DNA from: Campylobacterales bacterium
Lineage (GTDB): Bacteria; Campylobacterota; Campylobacteria; Campylobacterales; JALSKU01
Assembly: GCA_027065125.1 (NCBI GenBank)
Contig: JAMOOV010000104.1
Coordinates: 1-41,947, forward strand
Direction of reading: 5' to 3'
Length of the DNA stretch: 41,947 nt
Position numbers and translations under genes: made by a program
Shown: positions 7,866 to 16,475 of the stretch, piece by piece
Layout: every line of letters begins with the position of its first letter
Numbering within the stretch: position 1 is the first letter of the stretch
Notes under the pieces: generated by a model
Told to the model about the DNA's origin: nothing
The model's database searches: none
Seen by the model: only the letters and a program-made list of their open reading frames with translations

Positions 7866-8759
7866 TTATCTTTTAATATTTTTTAAATAATATGCCAATC
7901 CAAAAAGTAAGAATGTAACCCCTACTAATAAATAAACGGCATATAGTATTTTCTCAGGTCCTATAATGGCAAACTTAAATACGAGCATTAAAGCCTCTAT
8001 CGACAAAGCTATAATGATAGATCCGAGAAATCTTATCATAGTTTTATGCATATCATCATCATGACCTTGCCTGTGTTTCCCAAGCACTTCCTCTTCAAAA
8101 ATCGTCTTAATAAGATCAAATATAGCCAAAGAGAGAGTTATCAAAATAGTGGCTTCGAACATCTCTTTTATATCAAGTTTTTCTATACTAAATCCATAAG
8201 TGGCTATACTCATCAAACCCTTAAAAAACAGCAAAAAAGACACCATAAAAAGAGCAAAACAAAAAAAAGAGTACATTGTCTTATTAAATTTGCCAAAAAT
8301 CGAGTCGATAGAAGTAGGATGAGCAATCTTTAAAATCTTTTGTAAAGATATATCAAGACATACGATAAATTTTAATTTATTATTTTCATCATATACCGGA
8401 TATGATGCCGTCACAACTAACTCTTTTATTATGGAAGAAGGGTAGGGATCCGTTAAAATACACTTTTTCTCTCTTGCGGCTCTATAATAAAAGGCTCTCA
8501 TACTTTTATTGATATTTTTATCTTTTCTATATTCATTTGTATCTGAAACCGCATCTATAATTTGCACACCTGTAGAATCCAGTACATATAGAGCATCTAT
8601 TTCTCTATTTTCTTTTTTTATTTTTTTTAAAGCTTGAATGATAGCTTCAAGAGAGGGATTTGGTATCCTGTTTGGTATATTTCTTGATAAAAGAAAACAT
8701 AAAAAAGCTCTTGCTTTTGTCCTTATCTCTTCAAAATTTTTTATCTCTTTTGTTGTCAT
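7866..8759 (-). CDS. PDC/Cache-type sensor domain protein with PsiE-like membrane part
   Basis: A 297-residue protein. Residues 1-155 resemble a PDC/Cache small-ligand sensor: a long first helix, then DALYVLDSTGVQIIDAV, then the RAFYYRAAREKK and DPYPSS segments and a TASYPVYDENNKLKFIVCLDIS strand pair, the usual chemoreceptor-like Cache layout. It ends in about four transmembrane helices (from about 163, 200, 243 and 270) resembling the PsiE family. There is no N-terminal membrane anchor, unlike ordinary extracellular Cache sensors, so the sensor probably faces the cytoplasm. No output domain (kinase, GGDEF, MCP) is attached. SD AAGGAT precedes the ATG; it diverges from ksgA. Confidence 0.72.
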   Translation of the reverse strand: MTTKEIKNFEEIRTKARAFLCFLLSRNIPNRIPNPSLEAIIQALKKIKKENREIDALYVLDSTGVQIIDAVSDTNEYRKDKNINKSMRAFYYRAAREKKCILTDPYPSSIIKELVVTASYPVYDENNKLKFIVCLDISLQKILKIAHPTSIDSIFGKFNKTMYSFFCFALFMVSFLLFFKGLMSIATYGFSIEKLDIKEMFEATILITLSLAIFDLIKTIFEEEVLGKHRQGHDDDMHKTMIRFLGSIIIALSIEALMLVFKFAIIGPEKILYAVYLLVGVTFLLFGLAYYLKNIKR

Positions 8760-8867
8760 ACAAGATATCCTTTTTGTTTATATATAAGTTTATTGTATCA
8801 AAAATTAAGTTAAATAATCTTTTAAATAATTTTATGGTATCATACATTTTTTCAAAGGTATAATGAT
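8760..8867. promoter_or_regulatory. Divergent promoter region between PDC protein and ksgA
   Basis: A very AT-rich 108-nt gap serving both directions. On the plus strand there are TATGGTATCAT-like -10 candidates around 8833-8843 and an AAAGG SD at 8854-8858. On the minus strand TACAAT and TATATA candidates precede the PDC gene. No palindrome stands out. Confidence 0.35.
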
Positions 8868-9755
8868 TTGATAAAAGCTAAAAAAAAATTCGGACAAAAT
8901 TTTTTAAAAGATGATATTTTTACAGATAAAATCATCCAATCGATGCCCAAAGACAACTTGAGAGTTGTAGAAATTGGGCCTGGATTAGGTGATTTGACAA
9001 AAAAGTTGCTAATCCATAAAAAGGTTACAGCTTTTGAGATAGATGATGATTTGTGTCAAGTATTAAGATCAACTTTTTCTTCTTATATCAAAGAGGGAAA
9101 TTTAGATCTTCAATGTACGGATGTTTTGGAGTATTGGCAAAAAAAGAGCTTAATAGACCAGCAATACAATCTGGTAGCGAATTTGCCCTACTACATTGCG
9201 ACAAAAATAGTATTGAAACTACTAAAAGATGATAATTGTCACAATATTTTAGCAATGCTTCAAAAAGAAGTTGCTGAAAAATTTTGTGCAAAACCAAATG
9301 ATAAAAAGTTCGGTTATTTATCTATTATAGCCGAGTTGTCGGGAGATAGCGAGATTTTATTTGATGTTCCGGCGGAGTATTTTAATCCTCCTCCAAAAGT
9401 AACATCCTCTTTTTTGCAAATAAAAAAGAGGTCCAAACTGGTAGGTAAAAATAGTTTTTTTAAAACTGACTCCGAGTTTGGAAGATTTGAAAAGTTTATA
9501 AGAGTATGCTTTTCAAGTCCAAGAAAAACACTCAAAAAAAATCTCTCTTTTTATGGCAAAGAGGATATTTTTTCCCATTTCAATACGATAAAAATAGAGT
9601 CAAATACAAGACCTCATCAACTATCTTCGCTCAAATATCTTGAATTATTCAAACTAATAGAAAGTTTGCAAAAAAAGGTAAAAAATGAACGAGAAAGAGA
9701 ACAAAAAGGTAACACAAAAACAACCACAAGCGAAAAAGACAAAAAACAACAATAG
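8868..9755 (+). CDS. ksgA: 16S rRNA (adenine1518/1519-N6)-dimethyltransferase
   Basis: KsgA (RsmA) dimethylates two adjacent adenosines in the 3' hairpin of 16S rRNA during 30S maturation. Marks are KKKFGQNFLKD at the N-terminus, the SAM-binding loop EIGPGLGDLTKKLL, the acidic ALxxEIDxD strand (AFEIDDDL), NLPYYIATKI (the N-L-P-Y motif) and the C-terminal substrate domain. The start is TTG at 8868; an ATG six bases earlier is out of frame and closes at once, and AAAGG lies 9 nt upstream of the TTG. At 295 residues it is longer than usual (about 265-275): the extra lysine/glutamate-rich tail is read from DNA that also encodes the RNase J N-terminus (71-nt overlap). Confidence 0.95.
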   Translation: MIKAKKKFGQNFLKDDIFTDKIIQSMPKDNLRVVEIGPGLGDLTKKLLIHKKVTAFEIDDDLCQVLRSTFSSYIKEGNLDLQCTDVLEYWQKKSLIDQQYNLVANLPYYIATKIVLKLLKDDNCHNILAMLQKEVAEKFCAKPNDKKFGYLSIIAELSGDSEILFDVPAEYFNPPPKVTSSFLQIKKRSKLVGKNSFFKTDSEFGRFEKFIRVCFSSPRKTLKKNLSFYGKEDIFSHFNTIKIESNTRPHQLSSLKYLELFKLIESLQKKVKNEREREQKGNTKTTTSEKDKKQQ

Positions 9756-11559
9756 AAAGAGAAACCAAAATTTCTCAAAGCAAAGACCTCAAAGTCAAAA
9801 AAACGAAGTTTGGTATAAAGATCTTCAAAAGTGTATAGAGGCTAACAAGAACATACAAAAAAGAAGAGTCTATCCTATGAATTTTCAAAATCCTTCAGGA
9901 AACGGAAAGGTCAAGATAACTCCGCTTGGAGGACTTGGAGAGATAGGTGGCAACATAATGGTAATGGAGACCAATACTTCAGCTATCATTATAGATGTAG
10001 GAATGAGCTTTCCTGATGATGAGATGCATGGAGTGGATATATTGGTACCGGATTTTTCATATCTAAGAAGTATCAAAAACAAGATAAAAGGTATCGTGAT
10101 AACTCATGCTCATGAAGATCATATAGGTGCATTACCTTATCTTTTTAAAAATCAAGACTTGCAGTTTCCTATATATGCGACACCTCTTCCACTTGGTATG
10201 ATAGCCAATAAATTTGACGAGCATAAAATCTCTAAAAAATTTTTTAGACCGGTAGAGAAGAGAAAAGTATATAAAATAGGCGATTTTGATGTTGAGTGGA
10301 TACATATAACTCACTCCATCATAGATGCCTCTTCTCTTGCCATTACGACCGATGCCGGCACCATCATACATACAGGAGACTTCAAGATAGACCACACTCC
10401 TATAGACGGACTTCCTTCCGATCTTAATAGATTTGCATACTATGGCGACAAAGGAGTATTGTGTCTTTTAAGCGATAGCACAAACTCATACAAGCCGGGT
10501 TTTACAAGAAGTGAAAGCTCCGTAGGCCCTACATTTGATACTATTTTTTCAAAAGCCAAGGGTAGAGTTATCATGTCTACATTCTCTTCCAATATACACA
10601 GAGTCTATCAAGCCATAACTCATGGCATTAAGTATGGTAGAAAAGTGGCTGTTATCGGAAGAAGCATGGAAAAAAACTTAAACACTGCTATGGAGCTTGG
10701 CTATATAGAGCTTGATAATAAAATCTTTATAGATGCCCATGAAGTACACAGATATAATGATAAAGATGTGCTTATCGTCACAACCGGAAGCCAAGGAGAG
10801 TCGATGAGTGCTCTTTTTAGAATGGCTACCAACGAACACAGACATATAAAGATAAAGCCAACAGATCAAATAATCATATCAGCAAAAGCGATACCGGGCA
10901 ATGAAGCAAGTGTTTCAAAAGTTTTAAACTATCTTTTTAAATCAGGTGCAGATGTAGCATATCAAGACTTCAGCGAAATTCATGTCAGCGGACATGCCGC
11001 CCAAGAGGAGCAAAAGCTGATGCTAAGACTTGTTAAGCCTAAATTTTTCTTGCCGGTTCACGGAGAGTACAATCACATCCACAGACACAAAGAAACGGCT
11101 ATGAAGTGTGGGATACCTGAGAAAAATATCTATCTTATGAGTGACGGGGATCAGATAGAATTAACTCAAAGATATATCAAAAAATCGGGATCCGTTAAAA
11201 CCGGAAAGGTTTATATAGATAATCAGATCAACAAACAGATAGAAAACGATGTCGTTATAGATAGACAAAAGTTAGCCGAATCAGGCATCATATCGGTTAT
11301 AGCCCAGATAGATAAAAGCACCAATAAACTCATAGGAAAACCGAAAGTCTTAAGCTACGGTATAGTTCCGGATAAAGATATGAAGAACTTTGAAAAAGAG
11401 GTGGGAGACATACTTGACCAATTGCTTATAAACTCTAAAAAAGAGATCTTGCAAAATCAAAAAGCGGTAGAAAATACTTTAAGACAAGCGGTTAGAAAAC
11501 ATGTCTTTAGAAAACTTAAAAAATATCCTACCGTAGTACCGACAATATTTATACTATAA
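9685..11559 (+). CDS. rnj: Ribonuclease J
   Basis: RNase J is a metallo-beta-lactamase/beta-CASP nuclease with 5'-3' exo- and endonuclease activity, the main mRNA-decay enzyme in organisms lacking RNase E. The 624 residues comprise a basic, Q/N/K-rich disordered N-terminal extension (about 1-65), then the catalytic core. The metal motif HAHEDH has H141, H143, D145 and H146, with HTGDFKID further on. The beta-CASP region has STFSSNIHR and SGHAAQEE, and PVHGEYNH precedes the C-terminal domain. Helicobacter RNase J also has a basic N-terminal extension. SD AAAAAGG lies 6 nt before the ATG, inside ksgA. The kdsD gene follows after 9 nt. Confidence 0.95.
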   Translation: MNEKENKKVTQKQPQAKKTKNNNRKRNQNFSKQRPQSQKNEVWYKDLQKCIEANKNIQKRRVYPMNFQNPSGNGKVKITPLGGLGEIGGNIMVMETNTSAIIIDVGMSFPDDEMHGVDILVPDFSYLRSIKNKIKGIVITHAHEDHIGALPYLFKNQDLQFPIYATPLPLGMIANKFDEHKISKKFFRPVEKRKVYKIGDFDVEWIHITHSIIDASSLAITTDAGTIIHTGDFKIDHTPIDGLPSDLNRFAYYGDKGVLCLLSDSTNSYKPGFTRSESSVGPTFDTIFSKAKGRVIMSTFSSNIHRVYQAITHGIKYGRKVAVIGRSMEKNLNTAMELGYIELDNKIFIDAHEVHRYNDKDVLIVTTGSQGESMSALFRMATNEHRHIKIKPTDQIIISAKAIPGNEASVSKVLNYLFKSGADVAYQDFSEIHVSGHAAQEEQKLMLRLVKPKFFLPVHGEYNHIHRHKETAMKCGIPEKNIYLMSDGDQIELTQRYIKKSGSVKTGKVYIDNQINKQIENDVVIDRQKLAESGIISVIAQIDKSTNKLIGKPKVLSYGIVPDKDMKNFEKEVGDILDQLLINSKKEILQNQKAVENTLRQAVRKHVFRKLKKYPTVVPTIFIL

Positions 11560-11568
11560 GGTTAAAAA

Positions 11569-12531
11569 ATGAATTTTAAAAAAATTGCCAAAGAGGTATT
11601 GACTATCGAGGCAAATGAGCTTTTAAGAGCGGCAAATGAGCTTGACGATGAGATAGAAAAAGCGGTTGAGCTTATATCTAATATCAAAGGAAAACTCATA
11701 GTTACGGGTGTGGGCAAATCGGGACTTATCGGAGCAAAGATAGCTGCTACTTATGCAAGCACAGGAACAAGTAGCTTTTTTATACATCCCACGGAGGCTA
11801 TGCACGGCGACCTTGGGATGATAGGAAAAGATGATGCCGTCTTGGCTATAAGCTATAGTGGAGAGAGTGAAGAGCTTATCAGACTTCTTCCTCATATTAA
11901 AAGATTTGAGATACCCTTGATAGCTATGGCAAAAAGCAAAGACAGTACTCTTGGAAAATATGCTGATGTTTTTTTATCTATCAATGTTACAAAAGAGGCT
12001 TGTCCGTTAAATACAGCTCCTACAAGTTCAACAACTCTCACTTTAGCTATTGGAGATGCTCTTGGGGTTTGTTTGATGAGAAAAAAAGAGTTTAAAAAAG
12101 AGGATTTTGCATCTTTCCATCCGGGAGGATCTCTTGGCAAAAGACTTTTTGTAAAAGTTAAAGATATCATGAAAAGTGAAGATCTTCCTATGTGCAATGA
12201 AAATACACCTATGAAAGAGGCTATACTGACTATGAGTGAGGGAAGACTCGGAAATGTTCTTATAGTGGATAATAATGGGGTATTGAAAGCGGTATTAAGT
12301 GACGGAGATGTTAGAAGAGCTTTACTTGATGACGATTTTTCCATAGATAAATCTGCTATATCTTATGCCGGCAAATCTCCAAAAACGATAGACAATAAAG
12401 AGATGTTGGCAAGTGATGCTCTAAAGATCATAGAAAAACACAAGATACAGATACTGGTAGTAACAAATACGAATAAAAAAATAGAAGGTGTACTACATAT
12501 CCATCATCTTGTAGAAGCGGGTATAAAATAA
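11569..12531 (+). CDS. kdsD: D-arabinose 5-phosphate isomerase (SIS + two CBS domains)
   Basis: KdsD interconverts ribulose 5-phosphate and arabinose 5-phosphate, the first step of Kdo synthesis for lipopolysaccharide. The 320-residue length is typical. The SIS domain (about 20-170) shows GVGKSGLIGAKIAATYASTG and SYSGESEE; the characteristic HPTEAMHGDLG carries the conserved histidine, and ASFHPGGSLGKRL follows. Two CBS domains occupy about 195-320 (KVKDIM, SDGDVRRALL). It follows RNase J by 9 nt. In relatives it is, as I recall, directly followed by rluB; here a RhuM-family gene intervenes. Confidence 0.95.
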   Translation: MNFKKIAKEVLTIEANELLRAANELDDEIEKAVELISNIKGKLIVTGVGKSGLIGAKIAATYASTGTSSFFIHPTEAMHGDLGMIGKDDAVLAISYSGESEELIRLLPHIKRFEIPLIAMAKSKDSTLGKYADVFLSINVTKEACPLNTAPTSSTTLTLAIGDALGVCLMRKKEFKKEDFASFHPGGSLGKRLFVKVKDIMKSEDLPMCNENTPMKEAILTMSEGRLGNVLIVDNNGVLKAVLSDGDVRRALLDDDFSIDKSAISYAGKSPKTIDNKEMLASDALKIIEKHKIQILVVTNTNKKIEGVLHIHHLVEAGIK

Positions 12532-12567
12532 TAATATGTCAGCAAACAGTCTAAAAAGGTTTAACGA

Positions 12568-13209
12568 GTGTCGGATATAGTTATATACAGTAATGGCGAA
12601 ATAGATTTAAATATACCGTTGAAAGATAAAACTCTCTGGGCTAATATCAAGGAAATAGCTATCATATTTGATATAGATAGAAGTGTGGTTTCAAGACATA
12701 TAAAAAATATTTTTAAAGATGGAGAATTGGATGAAAAAGCGGTGTGTGCAAATTTTGCACACACCACAAAGCATGGTGCAATTTCCGACAAGACACAAAC
12801 AAGAAAATTGAAATATTATAATCTTGATATCATTTTAGCAGTGGGCTATAGAACAAATTCCTCTAAAGCTATCAAATTTAGACAGTGGGCAGCAAAAGTT
12901 TTAAAAGAGTATATTTTTAATAGATATGCCATCAATAGAGAAAAAATAACTCAACAGAGACTTTTAAGACTTGAAAATGATGTAGAAAACATAAAAAGAG
13001 ATATTAAAAATAATTCGTTAGAGTTAAGGCAGGGTATATTTTTTGATGGGGAGATTTTTGATGCTTATAAATTTGTAAACGATATCATCAAAAGTGCAAA
13101 AGAATCCATCAAACTTATAGATAACTATATAGACGAAAGCATATTGATCTTGCTAAGTAAAAATCATAAAGATTTACAAAAAGGTAAAAATTGGAAAAAA
13201 TTAGATTAA
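12568..13209 (+). CDS. RhuM-family (virulence RhuM / KilA-like) protein, C-terminally short
   Basis: A 213-residue protein. Residues 1-125 follow the RhuM family closely: TLWANIKEIAIIF, RSVVSRHIKNIFKDGEL (helix-turn-helix-like), the VCANFAHT segment, YYNLDIILAVGYR and FRQWAAKVLKEYI. A coiled coil follows (about 128-155), then FFDGEIFDAYKFV and IKLIDNYIDESILILLSK, the start of a second module that in longer homologues continues for roughly 100 residues. Here it ends within a few codons after LLSKNHKD. RhuM proteins occur on mobile islands, often beside restriction systems; function unknown. The start is GTG with AAAAAGG 8 nt upstream. It overlaps rluB by 19 nt, suggesting insertion or recombination into the kdsD-rluB junction. 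Confidence 0.85.
   Translation: MSDIVIYSNGEIDLNIPLKDKTLWANIKEIAIIFDIDRSVVSRHIKNIFKDGELDEKAVCANFAHTTKHGAISDKTQTRKLKYYNLDIILAVGYRTNSSKAIKFRQWAAKVLKEYIFNRYAINREKITQQRLLRLENDVENIKRDIKNNSLELRQGIFFDGEIFDAYKFVNDIIKSAKESIKLIDNYIDESILILLSKNHKDLQKGKNWKKLD
12741..12765. repeat. Perfect 12+12-bp palindrome inside the RhuM gene
   Basis: GGTGTGTGCAAA, one central T, then its exact complement. It encodes the AVCANFAHT segment, a conserved stretch of the family, so the symmetry may simply follow from protein sequence. It could also form an mRNA hairpin or a protein-binding site. Confidence 0.6.
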
Positions 13210-13949
13210 ATAAAATGATCTCTCACAATACGAAGTATTCAAGAAGAGAGGCGGATGAGCTGATAAAAAACGGCGATATAACCATAGATGGAAAAGTTGT
13301 AACGGACCTCTCCACAAAGGTAAACTTTGAAGATAAGATAAGGATAAAAGGAAGAAGACTTTATAAAAAAGATCATTTTACCGTGATAGTTTATCATAAA
13401 CAAAAAGGCGAACTTGTAACAAAAAGGGATGATAGGGGTAGAAAAACTATATTTGATACACTTCCAAAAAAATATGCTCACTATCTTCCCATAGGAAGAC
13501 TTGACTTTGCAAGCGAGGGGCTTTTGCTACTAACCGACTCTGCAAATGTAGCGACCAAACTTATGAAAAGCAATCTTGAAAGAGTTTATTATCTAAAGAT
13601 AAAGGGTTTTGTAACCCCTGCTATGGAGGAGGGCATGAAAAATGGTGTTTTGATACCTTCAAATGTAGGCGGACATAAAGACAGCAATATAGAGTCTATG
13701 AGAATTTCACCCTTTTTGGCATACAAAATCATCAAAAATTCCCCCACCTTTTCCAAGCTCAAAGTAGCTATAAGCGAGGGGAAAAACAGAGAACTTAGAA
13801 GATTTTTCGCCTTTTACGATAGTGAAGTTACGGATCTTAAAAGAGTTAGTTTCGGAGGAATTGAGCTTGGCACTTTAAAGCCGGGTAAAAGCAGATACCT
13901 TGAAAAAAATGAGTATCAAAACTTGCATGATTTTATACATCAAAAATAG
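13191..13949 (+). CDS. rluB: 23S rRNA pseudouridine synthase (RluB/RsuA family)
   Basis: An RsuA-family pseudouridine synthase of 252 residues. It has an N-terminal S4 RNA-binding domain (RLNKMISHNTKYSRREADELI) and a catalytic domain with GRLDFASEGLLLLTD containing the nucleophilic aspartate; the C-terminal EGKNRELRRFF motif is also present. It most likely modifies 23S rRNA near U2605, or another site; RluB versus RluE/RsuA cannot be settled by eye, but the S4 domain and context favour RluB. The start is TTG with AAAAAGG 6 nt upstream; the next in-frame ATG would cut the S4 domain. The first 19 nt overlap the RhuM reading frame. Confidence 0.88.
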   Translation: MEKIRLNKMISHNTKYSRREADELIKNGDITIDGKVVTDLSTKVNFEDKIRIKGRRLYKKDHFTVIVYHKQKGELVTKRDDRGRKTIFDTLPKKYAHYLPIGRLDFASEGLLLLTDSANVATKLMKSNLERVYYLKIKGFVTPAMEEGMKNGVLIPSNVGGHKDSNIESMRISPFLAYKIIKNSPTFSKLKVAISEGKNRELRRFFAFYDSEVTDLKRVSFGGIELGTLKPGKSRYLEKNEYQNLHDFIHQK

Positions 13950-13951
13950 AT

Positions 13952-15145
13952 ATGAAAATCATTGAGAATTTAACTGAAATATTAAGACCTAAAACGATTG
14001 ATGAATTTATAGGGCAAAAAAAGATAGTTTCAAAAGATAGTGCTTTATATAAGCTCATCAAATCGGGCAAAATTCCCCACTGCTGTTTTTGGGGAAAAAG
14101 TGGAAGTGGAAAAACTACCCTTGCCAAAATCATCGCAAATGAAACGAAAAATCCATTTTTTTATATGGACGGAACAAGTTTTAAAGTCGATAATTTAAGA
14201 AAGATACTAAAAGAGTACAGAAACACTCTATTAAAACCCGTGATATTTATAGATGAGATACACAGACTCTCAAAAACCCAGCAAGAGGTTTTGCTTATAC
14301 CTATGGAGAAAAAAGAGTGTATCCTCATAGGTGCCACTACTGAAAATCCCAGCTACTCTTTGACTATGGCGATAAATTCGAGGATGATGAACTTTAAATT
14401 TAAAAGTTTAAGAGAAAGTGACCTTGAAGAGCTATTAGAGAGAGTCAAAAAAAGATATGATTTTAAGATAGACAAAGAGGCTAAAGAGTATCTTATTCTC
14501 TCAAGCGGGGGCGATGCAAGAGCCATGCTAAACCTTTTGGAATACTCTCTTGTTGTATCTGAAAAGATAGATATAAAAACATTAAAATCCCTAAGACAAG
14601 AGCCTTTAAAAGAGGGGATGAGCTCCAAAGAGAATCATTATGAGTATATAAGTGCTATGATAAAGAGTATAAGAGGAAGTGATATAGATGCCTCGTTATA
14701 TTATTTGGCAAAATTGATAGAGGGGGGAGAGAGGAGCGATTTTATAGCAAGAAGATTAGTTATACTCTCAAGCGAAGATATAGGAAATGCAAATCCCAAT
14801 GCCCTAAATATAGCCGTAAATACTCTAATCGCTGTCAAAGAGATAGGCTCCCCCGAAGATAGGATAATCCTCTCTCAATGTGTCGTCTATCTTGTATCCT
14901 CTCCAAAATCAAACAGCTCCTATAAAGCAATAAATGAGGCGATAAATTATGCAAAAAATGATACAACACATGAAGTACCCGCACACTTAAAAGGTAATTC
15001 TAAAGAGTATCAATATCCTCACGATTTTGGGGGATATGTCAAACAACAATATATGCGAAATGAGATAAAATTTTATAAAATCAAAGAGGTGGGTTTTGAA
15101 AAAACTTTAAACGAATGGATAAATAAAATAAAGGGTAAAGCATGA
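13952..15145 (+). CDS. rarA: Replication-associated recombination protein A (AAA+ ATPase)
   Basis: RarA (MgsA) is a clamp-loader-like AAA+ protein that acts at stalled forks with SSB and RecA. The 397 residues show RPKTIDEFIGQ at the N-terminus, Walker A GKSGSGKTT, Walker B VIFIDEIHR, sensor 1 GATTENPSYSL, and the MgsA C-terminal domain with SSEDIGNANPNAL and the YKYPHDF-like YQYPHDFGGY near the end. It starts 2 nt after the rluB stop and overlaps the next gene by 4 nt (ATGA), so it is part of the same transcription unit. Confidence 0.94.
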   Translation: MKIIENLTEILRPKTIDEFIGQKKIVSKDSALYKLIKSGKIPHCCFWGKSGSGKTTLAKIIANETKNPFFYMDGTSFKVDNLRKILKEYRNTLLKPVIFIDEIHRLSKTQQEVLLIPMEKKECILIGATTENPSYSLTMAINSRMMNFKFKSLRESDLEELLERVKKRYDFKIDKEAKEYLILSSGGDARAMLNLLEYSLVVSEKIDIKTLKSLRQEPLKEGMSSKENHYEYISAMIKSIRGSDIDASLYYLAKLIEGGERSDFIARRLVILSSEDIGNANPNALNIAVNTLIAVKEIGSPEDRIILSQCVVYLVSSPKSNSSYKAINEAINYAKNDTTHEVPAHLKGNSKEYQYPHDFGGYVKQQYMRNEIKFYKIKEVGFEKTLNEWINKIKGKA

Positions 15146-16473
15146 ATATAGCAATTATCGGAGGCGGAATAAGCGGACTTTCAACAGCATTTTACATAAA
15201 AGAGTATATGCCCAAAGCTGATATTACGATATTTGAAAAAGAGAATCATCTTGGCGGAAAAATGAATACTGCAAATAAAGAGGGGTTTTTAGTAGAGGAG
15301 GGTAGTAATGGTTTTTTATCCAATAAACCCGACACTTTAGAACTTGTCAAACTTAGCAAGTGCGAAGATATACTTTTAAAAAGCAGCGATGAGGCTAGGC
15401 TTAGATTTATATATGACGGTTCTTTGGAAGTATTACCAGAATCTCCCGGAGCTTTTATAAAAACTCCTCTTTTAAGCTTGAAAGGCAAGTTGAGAGTGGC
15501 TTATGAAATATTTGCAAAACCAAAAAAAGACGATAGTGACGAAAGTTTACAAGAATTTGGTTATAGAAGAGTAGGAAAAGAGATGACAGATGTCTTTTTA
15601 GATGCAATGGTAGCAGGAATTTATGCCTCTACTCCTGCAAAGATATCAGCTCCGGCAGCCTTTCCTCTTGTAGTCAATCTTGAAAAAAAGTACGGCTCTT
15701 TATTTAAAGGAATGTTAGCAAAAAAGAAAAAAGAGGCGGGACCCGGAGGAGTTTTAATGAGCTTTAAAGGAGGTGTTAGCACTTTTATAGAAAGATTACA
15801 AAAAGCTATGGATGTAAATATAGTAAAAAATACAGATATAACAACTATTAAAAAATTTGAAGAGAGATATAGAGTTATAGGTAAAAATCTCGATATGAAA
15901 TTCGATAAAATCATCCTTTCTGCTCCTGCTTTTGAAAGTGCAAAAATACTAAGAACTTTAGCTCCTGAGATCGCCGATAGGCTAAATGATATAGAGTACT
16001 CTCCCATTTCTATAGTTGGACTTGGATATGACAATCTTAATCATGATTTAAAAGGCTTCGGACTACTTGCAACTACAAGAGCAAATCAAGATGTCCTCGG
16101 GGTGCTTTGGGACAGTTCCATATTTTTAGACAGAGTTCCAAAAGGCAAAAAATTATTAAGAGCTATGATAGGTGGACAAAGAAGTCCTCAACTTGCTTTA
16201 AAGAGTGATGAAGAGCTTATAAAGTTGGCAACAAACGGGGTAAAAAATACTATGGGTATTGACAAAAAAGCCGATACATTTTATGTGAAAAGATGGGAAA
16301 AAGGCATACCCAACTACAAAGTAGGACATTTATCAAATGTAAATAAAATCTTTGAAATGTTAAAAAATTATGAAGGTATTTATCTAAATTCAAATGCATA
16401 TCGCGGTATAGGATTGAACGATTGTGTAAGTAATTCTAAAAAATGTGCAAAAGAAGTGACTAAAAAAATTTAA
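15142..16473 (+). CDS. hemY: FAD-dependent protoporphyrinogen/coproporphyrinogen oxidase
   Basis: A 443-residue amine-oxidase-fold flavoprotein. The N-terminal FAD motif is GGGISGLSTAFYI followed by E37-type EKENHLGGKM, the substrate domain contains DAMVAGIYASTPAKIS (typical of HemY-type oxidases), and the C-terminal FAD-contact segment is YLNSNAYRGIGLNDCVSN. This family oxidises protoporphyrinogen IX (HemY/PPO) or coproporphyrinogen III (CgoX in Gram-positives); which substrate is used here is not decided by the sequence, but PPO is expected in a Gram-negative. Naming differs among databases (hemG, hemY, pgoX). Coupled to rarA by an ATGA overlap; nosD-like gene starts 2 nt downstream. Confidence 0.88.
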   Translation: MNIAIIGGGISGLSTAFYIKEYMPKADITIFEKENHLGGKMNTANKEGFLVEEGSNGFLSNKPDTLELVKLSKCEDILLKSSDEARLRFIYDGSLEVLPESPGAFIKTPLLSLKGKLRVAYEIFAKPKKDDSDESLQEFGYRRVGKEMTDVFLDAMVAGIYASTPAKISAPAAFPLVVNLEKKYGSLFKGMLAKKKKEAGPGGVLMSFKGGVSTFIERLQKAMDVNIVKNTDITTIKKFEERYRVIGKNLDMKFDKIILSAPAFESAKILRTLAPEIADRLNDIEYSPISIVGLGYDNLNHDLKGFGLLATTRANQDVLGVLWDSSIFLDRVPKGKKLLRAMIGGQRSPQLALKSDEELIKLATNGVKNTMGIDKKADTFYVKRWEKGIPNYKVGHLSNVNKIFEMLKNYEGIYLNSNAYRGIGLNDCVSNSKKCAKEVTKKI

Positions 16474-16475
16474 AT

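Noticed and set aside
11892-12344. 150-codon open frame opposite kdsD
   Set aside because: Shadow of kdsD; serine/leucine-rich composition typical of antisense frames.
12553-13185. AAAAAGGT at 12553-12560 and 13178-13185 as a target-site duplication around the RhuM gene
   Set aside because: Both copies are simply Shine-Dalgarno sequences, and AAAAAGG recurs before many genes here.
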